A DNA stretch of 64,000 nt, taken from contig JAFQZR010000001.1 in the NCBI GenBank assembly GCA_017405785.1, positions 1 to 64,000 on the forward strand, written 5' to 3'. A program made the position numbers and the translations under genes. Shown here in pieces: positions 16,851 to 26,051 of the stretch; positions within the stretch are counted from its first letter, which is position 1, and the number at the start of each line of letters is the position of its first letter. This DNA is from Erysipelotrichaceae bacterium. GTDB lineage: Bacteria > Bacillota_I > Bacilli_A > Erysipelotrichales > Erysipelotrichaceae. The notes under the pieces are model-generated. The model was not told the origin of the DNA, did not search any database, and was given only the letters and a program-made list of their open reading frames with translations.

Positions 16851-18865
16851 GGGTTAAGGAACCTTCTTCTGACGATCCGGTCAAAAATCTTGTTCAAAGT
16901 TTTCTCTTTATCGTTAATAAGCTCTGTTATGGCTCCGTCAACCTGAAGCAGATATCTCAGAGTATGATCCAGTAATTTGATATTAGATAAATACATGCGC
17001 GGATCAGCTGATACCATTATCACTGCTTTAACTTCTACTGCTCGCTCATAATATAACGTCTGGTTAGGAAGATAGATGTCAACGATGTTTCTTTCTGTCA
17101 GTCCATATGGCATAAACATCAGGATGATACCTTTTCGTGATGAGTAATAATCCATTATTGAACGGGATTCGTAATATCTGTTAACAATGGCTTTCTGCGC
17201 ATCGTTGTCCTTGCCGTAGCGGTAAGAAAGCGCCTCGATAAAGTTATCAACATTGCTGATATTTGTATTGCTGATGATATTCATAGTCTCGATTAGGAAT
17301 TCTACTATTCTGCGATCATAACCGGTTATGAACATCTGTTCAAAAAGCATGACTTCACTATTGGATTCATAATCAAGTTCATGGAAACCTACTACCGGTA
17401 CAGGATAGTTGTAATAGAGTATGAAGCTTGAATGCACAACAAAATCATAGTCATCAAAATTCAGTTTTCTCATTTCGTATAAATTGTATACATCAACATT
17501 GGCGATATAATCACTGAATTTATCAAGGAAATACTCCTTCATCTGCTGACTGTAGACCAGACCTTCAGTAGATGTAACCATTAATCTTAACTTCTTATAC
17601 GAATATGTTATTCTCTTGAATACTCTTTCATATAAAGCTGCATAGGAGAAAACTACCGAATCCCTTATAGGCTGCTTGAACTGACGGGAAAGCAGTGTGA
17701 TCATTGTTCGGGTCAGTTCCATCGGAACAGGAGAAATCAGTGTTTCATCCCCTTCAACGTATGTAACCATTCCGTATTTACTGGTATAGTCATAACGGTA
17801 TTTGAGATACAGTTGCATCTGCAGTGATTCGAAATCCCGGCTGTATACCTTGAAGATATCAGTATCGTGAATCCTTCCTCCAAACATATCATACATATCC
17901 TTAATGATTTCCTGGAAGATTCTGGCATTTTCAATGATAAGAGGCAGCGGTATGTCAGATGGTCCGTTAACACGCATGTTTATGTCACGGTTGATTATCA
18001 GCAGTCTGGCAAAGTTAAGTATCTCAGTCTCATCAGGCTGAATATAGCTGCTGATAACAGGATTGGCGAAAACATTTTTGGCAACTTCATAGTCATAGAA
18101 TTCCCTGATATCACCGATAGCATCATCATCAAGTACCACTGTCTTTCCCTGAGCAATTCTGTTTTTCATCAGGCATATCTGTGTTGACAGTTTCTTTGAT
18201 GCGATATCTGACACTACTATCCTGCTGGCTCTGAGAACATCCAGGAATGCATGTCTCATGTCATCATAGTAATTCTTTCCTTCAAAGTTGAAAGCATCAT
18301 TAAAAGGCTGATAAGGATATAGTGTCTGGTATTCATGGTACTGCGACGTGTGCAGTTCAACCAGAGCACTTCTTATATCCTGTTCCTTGCCGTTCAGATA
18401 ATAACCTTTTCCGGCTTCAGAACAGACTTTTATATGATATGACTCCAGGAATCTTACTGCCCAGTTGAAATCTTTAGTAAGGGATGATCTGGACAGATAC
18501 ATATCCTCAGCCAGACTGTCAATCTTAACATAATCATCAATCAGCAGTCTTTGCAATATATACAACCTGCGGCTTTCCGATTCTATTGACTTGCCATGGA
18601 ACAGCGAATTAAGGACATCGATATTGGAATAATAACTGTGATAATTATGTTCATCAATTGGTTCAATTTTATATCCTTTGGCTTTTAAGGATACGATTCT
18701 GGCGGTGTTTTCCTTTTCCAAAACAGAACTCAGATAGGCAATATCACTCTTAACAGTTCTCAATGAAGACATTGATAAATGCGCTAACTGTTCGGCGGTA
18801 ACCGGTTCGTCAGCGTGATTAAGAGTATGAAGAATTATCATATGACGGTTCTTATCTATTCTCAT
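16847..18865 (-). CDS. PRD-type (BglG/MtlR-like) transcriptional regulator
   Basis: 672 residues. An N-terminal helix-turn-helix (about 1-60, with TAEQLAHLSMSSLRTVKSDI) and a second Mga-like one (about 95-150, LAEDMYLSRSSLTKDF) are followed by PRD-like helical domains (about 200-410). An EIIB-like region follows (about 430-510), then a C-terminal PTS-like region. Such proteins sense PTS phosphorylation and activate transcription of their sugar operon. The IIB-like loop has no obvious Cys, so the usual phospho-Cys may be lost. It lies just upstream of the PTS operon in the same direction and probably controls it. AGGTG precedes the start. Confidence 0.8.
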   Translation of the reverse strand: MRIDKNRHMIILHTLNHADEPVTAEQLAHLSMSSLRTVKSDIAYLSSVLEKENTARIVSLKAKGYKIEPIDEHNYHSYYSNIDVLNSLFHGKSIESESRRLYILQRLLIDDYVKIDSLAEDMYLSRSSLTKDFNWAVRFLESYHIKVCSEAGKGYYLNGKEQDIRSALVELHTSQYHEYQTLYPYQPFNDAFNFEGKNYYDDMRHAFLDVLRASRIVVSDIASKKLSTQICLMKNRIAQGKTVVLDDDAIGDIREFYDYEVAKNVFANPVISSYIQPDETEILNFARLLIINRDINMRVNGPSDIPLPLIIENARIFQEIIKDMYDMFGGRIHDTDIFKVYSRDFESLQMQLYLKYRYDYTSKYGMVTYVEGDETLISPVPMELTRTMITLLSRQFKQPIRDSVVFSYAALYERVFKRITYSYKKLRLMVTSTEGLVYSQQMKEYFLDKFSDYIANVDVYNLYEMRKLNFDDYDFVVHSSFILYYNYPVPVVGFHELDYESNSEVMLFEQMFITGYDRRIVEFLIETMNIISNTNISNVDNFIEALSYRYGKDNDAQKAIVNRYYESRSIMDYYSSRKGIILMFMPYGLTERNIVDIYLPNQTLYYERAVEVKAVIMVSADPRMYLSNIKLLDHTLRYLLQVDGAITELINDKEKTLNKIFDRIVRRRFLNP

Positions 18866-18904
18866 ATCAAAACACCTGTTATAGATATTTTATCATAACA
18901 GATA

Positions 18905-18929
18905 TAAAAAAGAGATGATTTCTCATCTC
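18905..18929 (-). terminator. Terminator of the acidic membrane protein gene
   Basis: GAGATGA, GAAA loop, TCATCTC, then TTTTTT on minus, 7 nt past the stop codon. Confidence 0.82.
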
Positions 18930-18936
18930 CTTATTC

Positions 18937-20097
18937 TTATTCAATTATGTCCTTGACTTTCCAGCCCTTATAGCTTCCTCTATAGGCGCTGACTGTATCA
19001 GCCAGAGTCAGGATTGAATGATTGAGTTTCTCGATATCAGCGTCAACTGTATTTGACAGATATACTTCACCGTTATCATTGATGTCTTCATCAACTTCAA
19101 ATCTCAGATCCAGAGCAACCTTTCTATATGCCTCAAAATCGCTTCTGTTGGCAAATACTATATAATGCAGCAGTTCCAGTTCACGGCATGGACCAATGAC
19201 ACCCATCATTGACAGGATCTTGTTCTTGATGGAATTTACCTTGTTTTCTGTCAGATGAGGGAACGGATTCTCTTCAACGACTGGTACTTCCGGCTCCGGT
19301 TCAGCAACCGGTTCCTTTACTTCTTCCACAACTGGTTCTTCGAAGCTTTCATCAACGATTTCTTCTTCCTCTTCAGCAACAGCAGGTGTTTCTTCAACAA
19401 CCTCTTCTTCAGCGACTTCTTCAACAGGTGCCTCTTCAGCTTCTTCCATGATTTCTACAGGTTCTTCTTCAATCTCTTCAATTTCAGGTTCTACCTGTGG
19501 CAGAACTTCATCTGGAACTTCTTCCGGTTCAGTTACCTTTTCTTCTTTGGAACCTTCCATTACCTCATTGATGATATCCTCTATGTCAAGGTCATCCAGT
19601 GTGTCCAGATCAGATGTTTCAACATCAACCTGACCGATTACCGGGGCATTTTCAATGATGTTTACCTCAGGTTCTTCAACCGGTTCCTCAGCTGGTTCCT
19701 CAACAGGTTCTTCCTCAGGGTTATTGTTTTCAATGGCGTTCAGCAGATCTTCAATCTCAGGATGCTCTTCGGTAACAAGATTGACTTCCCGGTTGTCAGG
19801 AATATCCATCTCTTCAATACCTTCACCTAAATCAGGATCTTCCTGCGGTTCTTCATCAGATTCTTCCGGCTGCTGGAAATACTCTTCAGGCTGATTTTCC
19901 AGAGGATTTTCGATGATTACTGCTTCTTCCTCGACAGGCTGAACTTCTTCAGCAACTTCTGGTTTCTGCGGTTTTGGAGCCTTTTCAATGTCAATGAGTC
20001 TCTCTTCCTTCTCCTCTTCTGCTCTCTTGGCAAGGAATGCAGCGACGGCACTGGCAACGGCGGCAGCATAGATTACACCTTTTATAAATTTATTCAT
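18937..20097 (-). CDS. Acidic Pro/Glu-rich membrane-anchored protein, RraB-like C-terminus
   Basis: 386 residues in three parts. An N-terminal membrane segment lies at about 5-23. A low-complexity region of Glu/Pro/Val (about 25-285, with EEPVEEPAEEP-type repeats) forms a flexible acidic stalk. A folded C-terminal domain occupies about 288-386. The C-terminal part (FEAYRKVALDLRFEV ... YRGSYKGWKV) resembles the RraB domain, a regulator of RNase E in proteobacteria that ends in a similar Y-x-G-W motif. That match is by eye and its meaning in a Gram-positive is unclear. The gene is single, divergent from the lipoprotein, with its own promoter, AGAGGTG site and terminator. Confidence 0.72.
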   Translation of the reverse strand: MNKFIKGVIYAAAVASAVAAFLAKRAEEEKEERLIDIEKAPKPQKPEVAEEVQPVEEEAVIIENPLENQPEEYFQQPEESDEEPQEDPDLGEGIEEMDIPDNREVNLVTEEHPEIEDLLNAIENNNPEEEPVEEPAEEPVEEPEVNIIENAPVIGQVDVETSDLDTLDDLDIEDIINEVMEGSKEEKVTEPEEVPDEVLPQVEPEIEEIEEEPVEIMEEAEEAPVEEVAEEEVVEETPAVAEEEEEIVDESFEEPVVEEVKEPVAEPEPEVPVVEENPFPHLTENKVNSIKNKILSMMGVIGPCRELELLHYIVFANRSDFEAYRKVALDLRFEVDEDINDNGEVYLSNTVDADIEKLNHSILTLADTVSAYRGSYKGWKVKDIIE

Positions 20098-20117
20098 AAG
20101 ACACCTCTTTTTTCGTA

Positions 20118-20123
20118 ATTATA
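20118..20123 (-). promoter_or_regulatory. -10 box of the acidic protein gene
   Basis: TATAAT on minus, about 20 nt before the start codon. The -35 region is weak (TAATAC at about 17 bp). Part of a short divergent promoter region. Confidence 0.4.
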
Positions 20124-20150
20124 GTCATCTAAACTCAAATGTATTATAAT
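20122..20150 (+). promoter_or_regulatory. Promoter of the lipoprotein gene
   Basis: TAGTCA, 17 bp, TATAAT (20145-20150). It overlaps the opposite -10 box, so the two divergent genes may compete for polymerase. Confidence 0.5.
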
Positions 20151-20190
20151 ATAAATAATTCAATTATAAAAGATTGAAAAGGAGCAGCGG

Positions 20191-21039
20191 ATGAAAAAGT
20201 TAGCTTTGATCTCACTGATCCTGTTGATGGTTTTAAGCGGATGCAAGGGCAAGGAATTTGCCCCTTACGTTACCCAGAAACAGGTGATTCTGGATCTTAA
20301 CGGAACCTACAAAGCCGAAAATCTCATTACTGACGTAGATAATATCGGCCTTATCTTTGAGGTTCTGGATAATAAAATCGATACATCCCGCCCCGGTGAC
20401 TATCCTGTCACCTATCGTATTTCCTCTGCTAATGGTAAGAAATCCGTTGAGAAAACCTTCATTTTCCGTGTCAGAGATAACGATGCTCCGGTACTGACTG
20501 TCCCTGAGGAAATCAGACTGAAACAGGGCGAAGTCTTTTCCATCAGTAATTATGCTCAGGCTTATGACTCCCGCGAAGGAAACCTGACTGACCAGATAAG
20601 CTATGACGGTGTGGTAAATTCCTACCGCGAAGGAACCTATCAGATTGAGGTATCTGTCACCGACAGTTTCGGTAATGTCTCCCATGAAACCGTTTATATC
20701 ATTATTGAATCAGGCGACAGTTCATCATTTATTTCTCAGATCGCCGGTGATTATACCGATACCACCTATACGTACGGCCAGGCTCCTGCCCTCACTTTAA
20801 ATACCAACAATACCTTCACTCTTTATCTTAACGGCTGTTCCATTCTGTCAGCTGTTGAAGGTGATTACATCATGTATGAAAACCGCCTTTATCTTAAGAG
20901 TGATGAGTATCATTTTTCCGATAAACCGGAAGAAGACCTGATCTGTTTTGTGATCATGATGGACGGTACATTACGCTTTGAAAGCGAACTGAACATCTGT
21001 GCCCCAAGCTACGGCGACATTTTTGAAAAATCCAACTAA
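20191..21039 (+). CDS. Ig-like domain lipoprotein
   Basis: 282 residues. The signal peptide ends in LSGC, so C18 would be lipidated and the protein held on the outer face of the membrane. Two Ig-like DUF5011-type beta domains follow (about 25-95 and 100-170, the second with SYREGTYQIEVSVTDSFGN). The C-terminal domain from about 185 starts AGDYTDTTYTYG and is not recognised. AAAGGAG is well placed. The substrate or partner is unknown; such lipoproteins are often adhesion or cell-wall scaffolds. The 3' end is followed closely by tRNA-Gln. Confidence 0.82.
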   Translation: MKKLALISLILLMVLSGCKGKEFAPYVTQKQVILDLNGTYKAENLITDVDNIGLIFEVLDNKIDTSRPGDYPVTYRISSANGKKSVEKTFIFRVRDNDAPVLTVPEEIRLKQGEVFSISNYAQAYDSREGNLTDQISYDGVVNSYREGTYQIEVSVTDSFGNVSHETVYIIIESGDSSSFISQIAGDYTDTTYTYGQAPALTLNTNNTFTLYLNGCSILSAVEGDYIMYENRLYLKSDEYHFSDKPEEDLICFVIMMDGTLRFESELNICAPSYGDIFEKSN

Positions 21040-21054
21040 ATATAACTATTTATA

Positions 21055-21083
21055 TTTACCTTTTAATAAAAAGTGTGTATAAT
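21055..21083 (+). promoter_or_regulatory. Promoter of tRNA-Gln
   Basis: TTTACC, 17 bp, TATAAT, ending 12 nt before the tRNA 5' end. Confidence 0.65.
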
Positions 21084-21095
21084 AGAAAAGCACGT

Positions 21096-21171
21096 TGGGA
21101 ATTAGCCAAGTGGTAAGGCAACGGACTCTGACTCCGTCATTTCAAAGGTTCGAATCCTTTATTCCCAGCCA
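21096..21171 (+). tRNA. tRNA-Gln (anticodon CTG)
   Basis: Acceptor TGGGAAT/ATTCCCA, anticodon loop CTCTGAC giving CTG (reads CAG), T arm TTCGAAT and an encoded CCA. The opening U1-A72 pair is typical of bacterial tRNA-Gln. Confidence 0.93.
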
Positions 21172-21181
21172 ATGACAATCA

Positions 21182-21204
21182 AACCCCTGAATAAGGGGTT
21201 TTTT
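21182..21204 (+). terminator. Terminator of tRNA-Gln
   Basis: AACCCC and GGGGTT stem with a 7-nt loop, followed by TTTTTT. Confidence 0.82.
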
Positions 21205-21219
21205 CGTGCGATAAAGCAT

Positions 21220-21302
21220 AAAAATAAAAGAGTGTTTACCAGACACTCTCTTATCTTATTTTTCAAGAAGGGGGAAATGGGTCTCTTCTGATTTGACCTA
21301 CT
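21220..21302 (-). ncRNA. Candidate C-rich small RNA with its own terminator
   Basis: On minus, a transcript of about 83 nt could start near 21302 and end at a strong terminator (AGAGTGT/ACACTCT at 21229-21249, then TTTATTTTT). The body is non-coding and holds an exposed TTTCCCCCTTC, complementary to Shine-Dalgarno sequences, as in known Firmicutes regulatory RNAs. The alternative is that the hairpin merely terminates the methyltransferase mRNA, 130 nt past its stop codon. Confidence 0.4.
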
Positions 21303-21308
21303 TAATTT

Positions 21309-21337
21309 ATACTATAAATTTATGAAATGAATGTGAA
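21309..21337 (-). promoter_or_regulatory. Possible promoter of the candidate small RNA
   Basis: TTCACA (21332-21337), 17 bp, TAGTAT (21309-21314) on minus, located between the methyltransferase stop codon and the terminator. Confidence 0.4.
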
Positions 21338-21378
21338 ATAATGCTGTACTTTTCATGAAATTGTTTCATTTTACTCTT

Positions 21379-21966
21379 TTACTCTTTGATACCGGCCACC
21401 TGATACATTTCATCATTGGAAATAACCACACTGACAGTCAGATACTTTTCGAACACATCAGCCAGCTGATCAGCTTCCGGCAGCAGTCGGCATACCTTTT
21501 CGGAAACATTGCCATGATGCCTGATGATCGCTTTTCGGGAAGCCCCATGAGCTATGGTCAGATGACCTCCCCTTTTCAGCATTTGCGAAAGGTGCTTTAC
21601 CAAAGCATCATCGCTTTCAAAATGCGGCAGTGCATTGTATACAACAATGCAGTCAAACAGATGCTCAGGCACAAACTCAAAGATGTCGCAGCATCTTACC
21701 GTAACTCTATCACAGTTTTCAAACTTTCTTGCGGCAATGGCACACATTTTACCCGAAATATCGACAGCAGTCACGCTGTAGACATTTCTGTCAAGATAAT
21801 CAGGTATCAGAACACCAGTACCGCAGGCAACATCCAGGACATCTGCCCCTTCCCTTACCTGACAGTTATCCAGAATGGTACCGATGACCTTTTCATTGCG
21901 GACCATTCCGGCATCCCAGCCTTCTGCCCATTCATCAAAAAACTCAATAATGCAATTCTTATCCAT
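21379..21966 (-). CDS. Class I SAM-dependent methyltransferase
   Basis: 195 residues of a Rossmann-fold methyltransferase. VLDVACGTG at 43-51 is motif I, VTAVDIS carries the acidic residue that binds the ribose, and FDCIVVYNALPHF is motif IV. It matches small ubiE-like enzymes of unknown substrate; no partner gene helps. No Shine-Dalgarno is present. The ATG lies 7 nt after an extended -10 box, so translation may be leaderless. Confidence 0.87.
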   Translation of the reverse strand: MDKNCIIEFFDEWAEGWDAGMVRNEKVIGTILDNCQVREGADVLDVACGTGVLIPDYLDRNVYSVTAVDISGKMCAIAARKFENCDRVTVRCCDIFEFVPEHLFDCIVVYNALPHFESDDALVKHLSQMLKRGGHLTIAHGASRKAIIRHHGNVSEKVCRLLPEADQLADVFEKYLTVSVVISNDEMYQVAGIKE

Positions 21967-21973
21967 ATTATGT

Positions 21974-21982
21974 ATTCTAACA
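21974..21982 (-). promoter_or_regulatory. Extended -10 promoter of the methyltransferase, leaderless geometry
   Basis: TGTTAGAAT on minus ends 7 nt before the start codon, and no ribosome binding site intervenes. Confidence 0.5.
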
Positions 21983-22072
21983 CATTATCCCTTTACTAAT
22001 TAGCGAAACCGATACTAATTATGTATAATTAATGTAACATCTGTTGAGTAATAATGCATAGAGGTATTGTTT

Positions 22073-24568
22073 ATGGAGAATCTTCATTATACTGCTTTCA
22101 TATCTTACCGCCACACCATGCCTGATGAAGCGGTAGCAAAGAAACTGCACACTCTGATTGAAAACTATCACATCCCCGCCAACATCAGAAAGACACTGGG
22201 GATAAACAAGATGGGCAGAGTATTCCGTGATCAGGAAGAACTGCCGTTATCAACTGACTTAGGTGCAGACATTCAGAAAGCCCTGGATAATTCAGATTGG
22301 CTGATTGTCATCTGTTCACCGCGCTATCTGGAGTCCAAATGGTGCAATGCGGAATTGGATTATTTCATATCCATCGGGAAAAGAGATCACATCCTGACTC
22401 TGTTAACTGATGGTGAACCAGGTGAATCCTTCCCTCCGCAGTTGTTGTTTGACATTGTTGACGGACAAAAAGTAAATGTTGAACCTCTGGCCGGTGATGT
22501 CAGAGCTGATACTGTTCAGGGATCTTTGAAAAAGCTGGAAAATGAAAAGCTGAGAATACTGGCTCCGATGCTGAATCTCAACTATGACGAACTGCGACAG
22601 CGTGACAGAATCAGAAGAACCCGCTTCATGGTTACAGCTGCCGCAGCTGTAATTGCCTTACTTACAGGTTTTTTGGGATACGCAATAATCAAGAATAAGC
22701 AGATAACCCGGGAAAGAAACCTGGCCATGAATAACCAGATGCAGTTACTGATTGAGCAATCGAATATCTCAACATCCTCAGGCAACAAACTTATGGCTCT
22801 GAAACAGCTGCTGGAAGCACAGGAGATTCGTAAAACAGTCGGTAACGCTAATGACAGTGCTTTCTCTGCCGCTCTGGAATATGCCCTCTATACTGATGAT
22901 TTTGAGACCGTTTTAACCATAGACAATAACAACCGACAGTTTGACAAAATGATATTCTCTCCGGATGACAAATACCTTTTGGGCATAACAAACCTCAATT
23001 CAGCCTGCCTTATCGATACCCATACCGGCAAGATCCTCCACACGGTTTCCCGTGATGATGTCGGACAGCTGGACAGCGTAGGCTTTACTCTCGATAACAA
23101 GTACTTCTATATGGTTGACTCCTGGTACAATAAGGTATCACTGTTTGACATTCAAACCGGTGAGCCTTACCGTCAATACGATGCATCGGAAGGAAACATG
23201 GCATGGAATATCGGTGACAAGGTCTTCCCTTATGACGATCATCAGATTATCGTCGTCAAAAGAAAATGTCTGGTTTTATGGGACTATGTTACCGATGAGC
23301 AAAAAGAAATTCTGCCATGTGGTAACGGCACCTTTGAAGAATATGTTCAGCCGGTAATAATTGATCTTTCACCTGATCATCAGGACATAGTCATAGGCTC
23401 CCACGGCTACGGCATAGGCATGAAAATCATGTCTCTGGATGGTACCGTCAAGACCAATCTTGAATTTAATCCGGAAAGAGGCTACCGAGAAATCGTCTAC
23501 AGCGGTAATGGAAAACATGTCGCTGCAGTATCCGGAACAATGTATTTCGTCTGGGATGCCAAAACCGGCAAAATCGAACTGTCCGGGGAAAAGGAAGATG
23601 ACTGGCCTGAGTATATTGTAATGAACAATGACGGAACGATCGCTCTGATCATGAGCTCCAATTATCTGGAAGCCATCAGCGTCAGAACCGGAAAAACCCT
23701 GTGGACCAAAACTGCTGAGTCAAACATCGTTACTGAAGCCTATATGTCTGAAAACGGCAAATATGTCAGTGCTTCAGGCGGCATAAGCGGCGTCTTTGAC
23801 ATTGCCACCGGCAGCATTATATATGATGGACCGGCTACCCGGTTCTCTCATGACAGCCGCATGGTCATAGCTGATACCTATTACAACCAGCCTAAACTAC
23901 TGGCTACCCCGGAGCTTTCCACTGTTACCAGAGTAAATAGTTTCAGTGAAAAACTGTTTACCACTCCACGTACTACCAATCTGTCACAGGTTGTTACCAT
24001 CACTCTGAGACATAACTGTTCAGATCAGTATTCACAGGAAAGCGGCAGAACAACCGGTTCCTATACAAGCCCGGACACTCATTACGGTGCTTACTGTCAT
24101 TATGACGGTTTCATCGAAGTATTTGACTTCAGTGACCTCAATAACCGGGTGAACATCTGCTGTCTCGCTGAACACTGCTATAACTGTATTTCCGACCTGA
24201 TTTTCAACGGTGATCTGATGGCCAGCTGCGGCGGTTATGATCCGAGATGTGTCATCTATGATCTGCAGGCCAAACGGATAAGATATGTACTGGCAGGTAC
24301 TGAATACTGTCATTACTGTGAATTCTCTCCAGACGGCACCAAAATCATCATGGTATGCGGTTATTACGGAAATAAGGCATTTGTTTATTCAACAGATACC
24401 GGCAATCTGTTATATGAATTCACAGCTCCTGAAGGTCATTATTTCCGAGATGCAGGCTTTACTAATGACGGTGAATCTGTAATAGCTGTTATGGATGATG
24501 GAAGTGCTATGGTCGGTACTCTGTATCTGAACATTGACGAAATGCTTGAGGCAGCTGCCGGGCGATAA
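22073..24568 (+). CDS. TIR domain, membrane segment and beta-propeller receptor
   Basis: 831 residues. The TIR domain (about 4-130) shows YTAFISYRH, FRDQEELPLS, and SKWCNAEL, whose E94 aligns with the catalytic Glu of NAD-cleaving TIRs. A basic stretch (RQRDRIRRTR) precedes one membrane helix (about 185-206). A region of about 600 residues follows, with WD40/YVTN-like blades such as FSPDDKYLL, DTHTGKILHT and FSPDGTKIIM. The positive-inside rule puts the TIR in the cytoplasm and the propeller outside, a receptor-like layout. TTG at 22067 is possible, but GAGGT lies 7 nt before the ATG at 22073. It is a single gene; defence or signalling roles are inference. Confidence 0.85.
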   Translation: MENLHYTAFISYRHTMPDEAVAKKLHTLIENYHIPANIRKTLGINKMGRVFRDQEELPLSTDLGADIQKALDNSDWLIVICSPRYLESKWCNAELDYFISIGKRDHILTLLTDGEPGESFPPQLLFDIVDGQKVNVEPLAGDVRADTVQGSLKKLENEKLRILAPMLNLNYDELRQRDRIRRTRFMVTAAAAVIALLTGFLGYAIIKNKQITRERNLAMNNQMQLLIEQSNISTSSGNKLMALKQLLEAQEIRKTVGNANDSAFSAALEYALYTDDFETVLTIDNNNRQFDKMIFSPDDKYLLGITNLNSACLIDTHTGKILHTVSRDDVGQLDSVGFTLDNKYFYMVDSWYNKVSLFDIQTGEPYRQYDASEGNMAWNIGDKVFPYDDHQIIVVKRKCLVLWDYVTDEQKEILPCGNGTFEEYVQPVIIDLSPDHQDIVIGSHGYGIGMKIMSLDGTVKTNLEFNPERGYREIVYSGNGKHVAAVSGTMYFVWDAKTGKIELSGEKEDDWPEYIVMNNDGTIALIMSSNYLEAISVRTGKTLWTKTAESNIVTEAYMSENGKYVSASGGISGVFDIATGSIIYDGPATRFSHDSRMVIADTYYNQPKLLATPELSTVTRVNSFSEKLFTTPRTTNLSQVVTITLRHNCSDQYSQESGRTTGSYTSPDTHYGAYCHYDGFIEVFDFSDLNNRVNICCLAEHCYNCISDLIFNGDLMASCGGYDPRCVIYDLQAKRIRYVLAGTEYCHYCEFSPDGTKIIMVCGYYGNKAFVYSTDTGNLLYEFTAPEGHYFRDAGFTNDGESVIAVMDDGSAMVGTLYLNIDEMLEAAAGR

Positions 24569-24642
24569 ATCAAAATAGAAATAAACTGTATAATCGCAAT
24601 TACACTGTTTTTGTTTGAACACATATATTCTTTCCTGAATGA

Positions 24643-24676
24643 AAAAAGACTGCGTCTGACCGACTGCAGTCTTTTC
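24643..24676 (-). terminator. Terminator of the ribosomal supercluster
   Basis: AAAGACTGC and GCAGTCTTT form a 9-bp stem with an inner stem in the loop, followed by TTTTTTC on minus. It lies 12 nt past the rplQ stop codon. Confidence 0.85.
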
Positions 24677-24687
24677 AGATTATTTAA

Positions 24688-25050
24688 TTACTTGACAAAT
24701 TCAATGTATGCCATTGGAGCAGCATCGCCACGTCTGAAGGTTGTCTTGACAACTCTTGTGTAGCCGCCCTTGCGGTCAGCGAAACGTGGACCGATTTCGT
24801 CAAACAGCTTCTGAACAGCTGTCTTGCCTGTCTTTCCAACCGGTACATCATGAACATATGCCAGTGCCTGTCTTCTGGCGTGGAGATCGCCTCTCTTGGC
24901 CAGAGTAACCAGTTCGTCAACAACTGATCTCATTTCGAGAGCTTTCTTTTCAGTTGTTTCGATCTTTTCATATACGATCATATCTGTGGCAAGGTTACGA
25001 AGTAAAGCCTTGCGATGATCTGCCTTACGGCCTAATTTACGGTTGTGCAT
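24688..25050 (-). CDS. rplQ: 50S ribosomal protein L17
   Basis: 120 residues, full family length. The N terminus [20 protein letters not shown] is diagnostic, and the C-terminal [17 protein letters not shown] matches. L17 binds 23S rRNA near the tunnel exit. Last gene of the operon, 19 nt after rpoA, followed by a strong terminator. Confidence 0.98.
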   Translation of the reverse strand: MHNRKLGRKADHRKALLRNLATDMIVYEKIETTEKKALEMRSVVDELVTLAKRGDLHARRQALAYVHDVPVGKTGKTAVQKLFDEIGPRFADRKGGYTRVVKTTFRRGDAAPMAYIEFVK

Positions 25051-25069
25051 TTCCGGATATCCTCCTATC

Positions 25070-26029
25070 TTACATATCAGATGTACGGAAACCCTTACCT
25101 AAGGCTGCTAACTTATCCTTAACTTCCTTAAGTGACTTCTTGCCGAGGTTGCGTACTCTCATCATTTCATCTTCTGTCTTCTGAGTTAACTCTTCAACAG
25201 TCTGGATACCAGCACGCTTCAGACAGTTGTATGAACGTACTGATAAATCCAGGTCTTCAATAACCATATTGAAGCCCTTGACATCTGCTTCATCAGCTGA
25301 ATCCTTGATGACATTGCCCATTTCGTTAACACTTTCCTTAATTGTGGTCAGTAATTCGAAGTGGTCGATCAGGATCTTGGCTGATAAGGCAACTGCAGTC
25401 TGTGGAGTGATGCTGCCATCAGTCCAGACTTCCAGCGTTAACTTGTCATAGTTAGCTTTCTGGCCGACACGTGTCCGGTCAACTGCGAATGTAGCCTTAG
25501 TGATTGGGGTGAAGATTGAATCAGTATAGATTGTACCGATACCCTGGCTTGAACCCTGGTACAGCTTCTTGTTCTCATCTGCACTGACATATCCACGACC
25601 CTTGCGGGCTCTTAATTCCATCTCCAGCTTACCGCCCTCTGCAACATGGGCAATAACGAGATCTGGGTTAAGACAGGTAACTCCGGTAGGATATTCGATA
25701 TCACCGGCTGTAACTGTCTTAGGACCGACAGCATCTAATCTCAATGTATGAGAATCATCATCGATATCAAGAATCATGTCCTTGATGTTCAGGATGATTG
25801 CTGTTACATCTTCTACTACTCCCGGAATAGCTGTAAATTCATGGAAGACATTATCTATTTTGATTGAATATACAGCACCGCCTGGCATTGCTGATAATAA
25901 TACTCTGCGCATTGCATTTCCCAGAGTTGTTCCAAAGCCTCTTTCCAGAGGTTCTACAACAAACTTACCATAATGCTCATCTTCAACGAATTCTTCTATT
26001 TTGAAATCTGCTCTTTCGAATTGTTGCAT
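25070..26029 (-). CDS. rpoA: RNA polymerase alpha subunit
   Basis: 319 residues. The N-terminal dimerisation domain ([20 protein letters not shown]) is followed by a linker and the C-terminal DNA/activator-binding domain (about 240-315, with [11 protein letters not shown]). TTG at 26032 is in frame, but GGAGG lies 8 nt before the ATG at 26029. The alpha CTD is intact, so UP elements and activators such as the PRD regulator can be used. Confidence 0.98.
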   Translation of the reverse strand: MQQFERADFKIEEFVEDEHYGKFVVEPLERGFGTTLGNAMRRVLLSAMPGGAVYSIKIDNVFHEFTAIPGVVEDVTAIILNIKDMILDIDDDSHTLRLDAVGPKTVTAGDIEYPTGVTCLNPDLVIAHVAEGGKLEMELRARKGRGYVSADENKKLYQGSSQGIGTIYTDSIFTPITKATFAVDRTRVGQKANYDKLTLEVWTDGSITPQTAVALSAKILIDHFELLTTIKESVNEMGNVIKDSADEADVKGFNMVIEDLDLSVRSYNCLKRAGIQTVEELTQKTEDEMMRVRNLGKKSLKEVKDKLAALGKGFRTSDM

Positions 26030-26051
26030 CAACTATTCCTCCTTGCTCACA

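Noticed and set aside
19255-19830. Long plus-strand open frame of 191 codons rich in Phe/Tyr
   Set aside because: It lies antisense to the Glu/Pro-rich stalk of the acidic protein; the repeat composition keeps the opposite frame open. It has no ribosome binding site.
21355-21999. Plus-strand open frame of 214 codons
   Set aside because: It is antisense to the methyltransferase, which has clear SAM-binding motifs.
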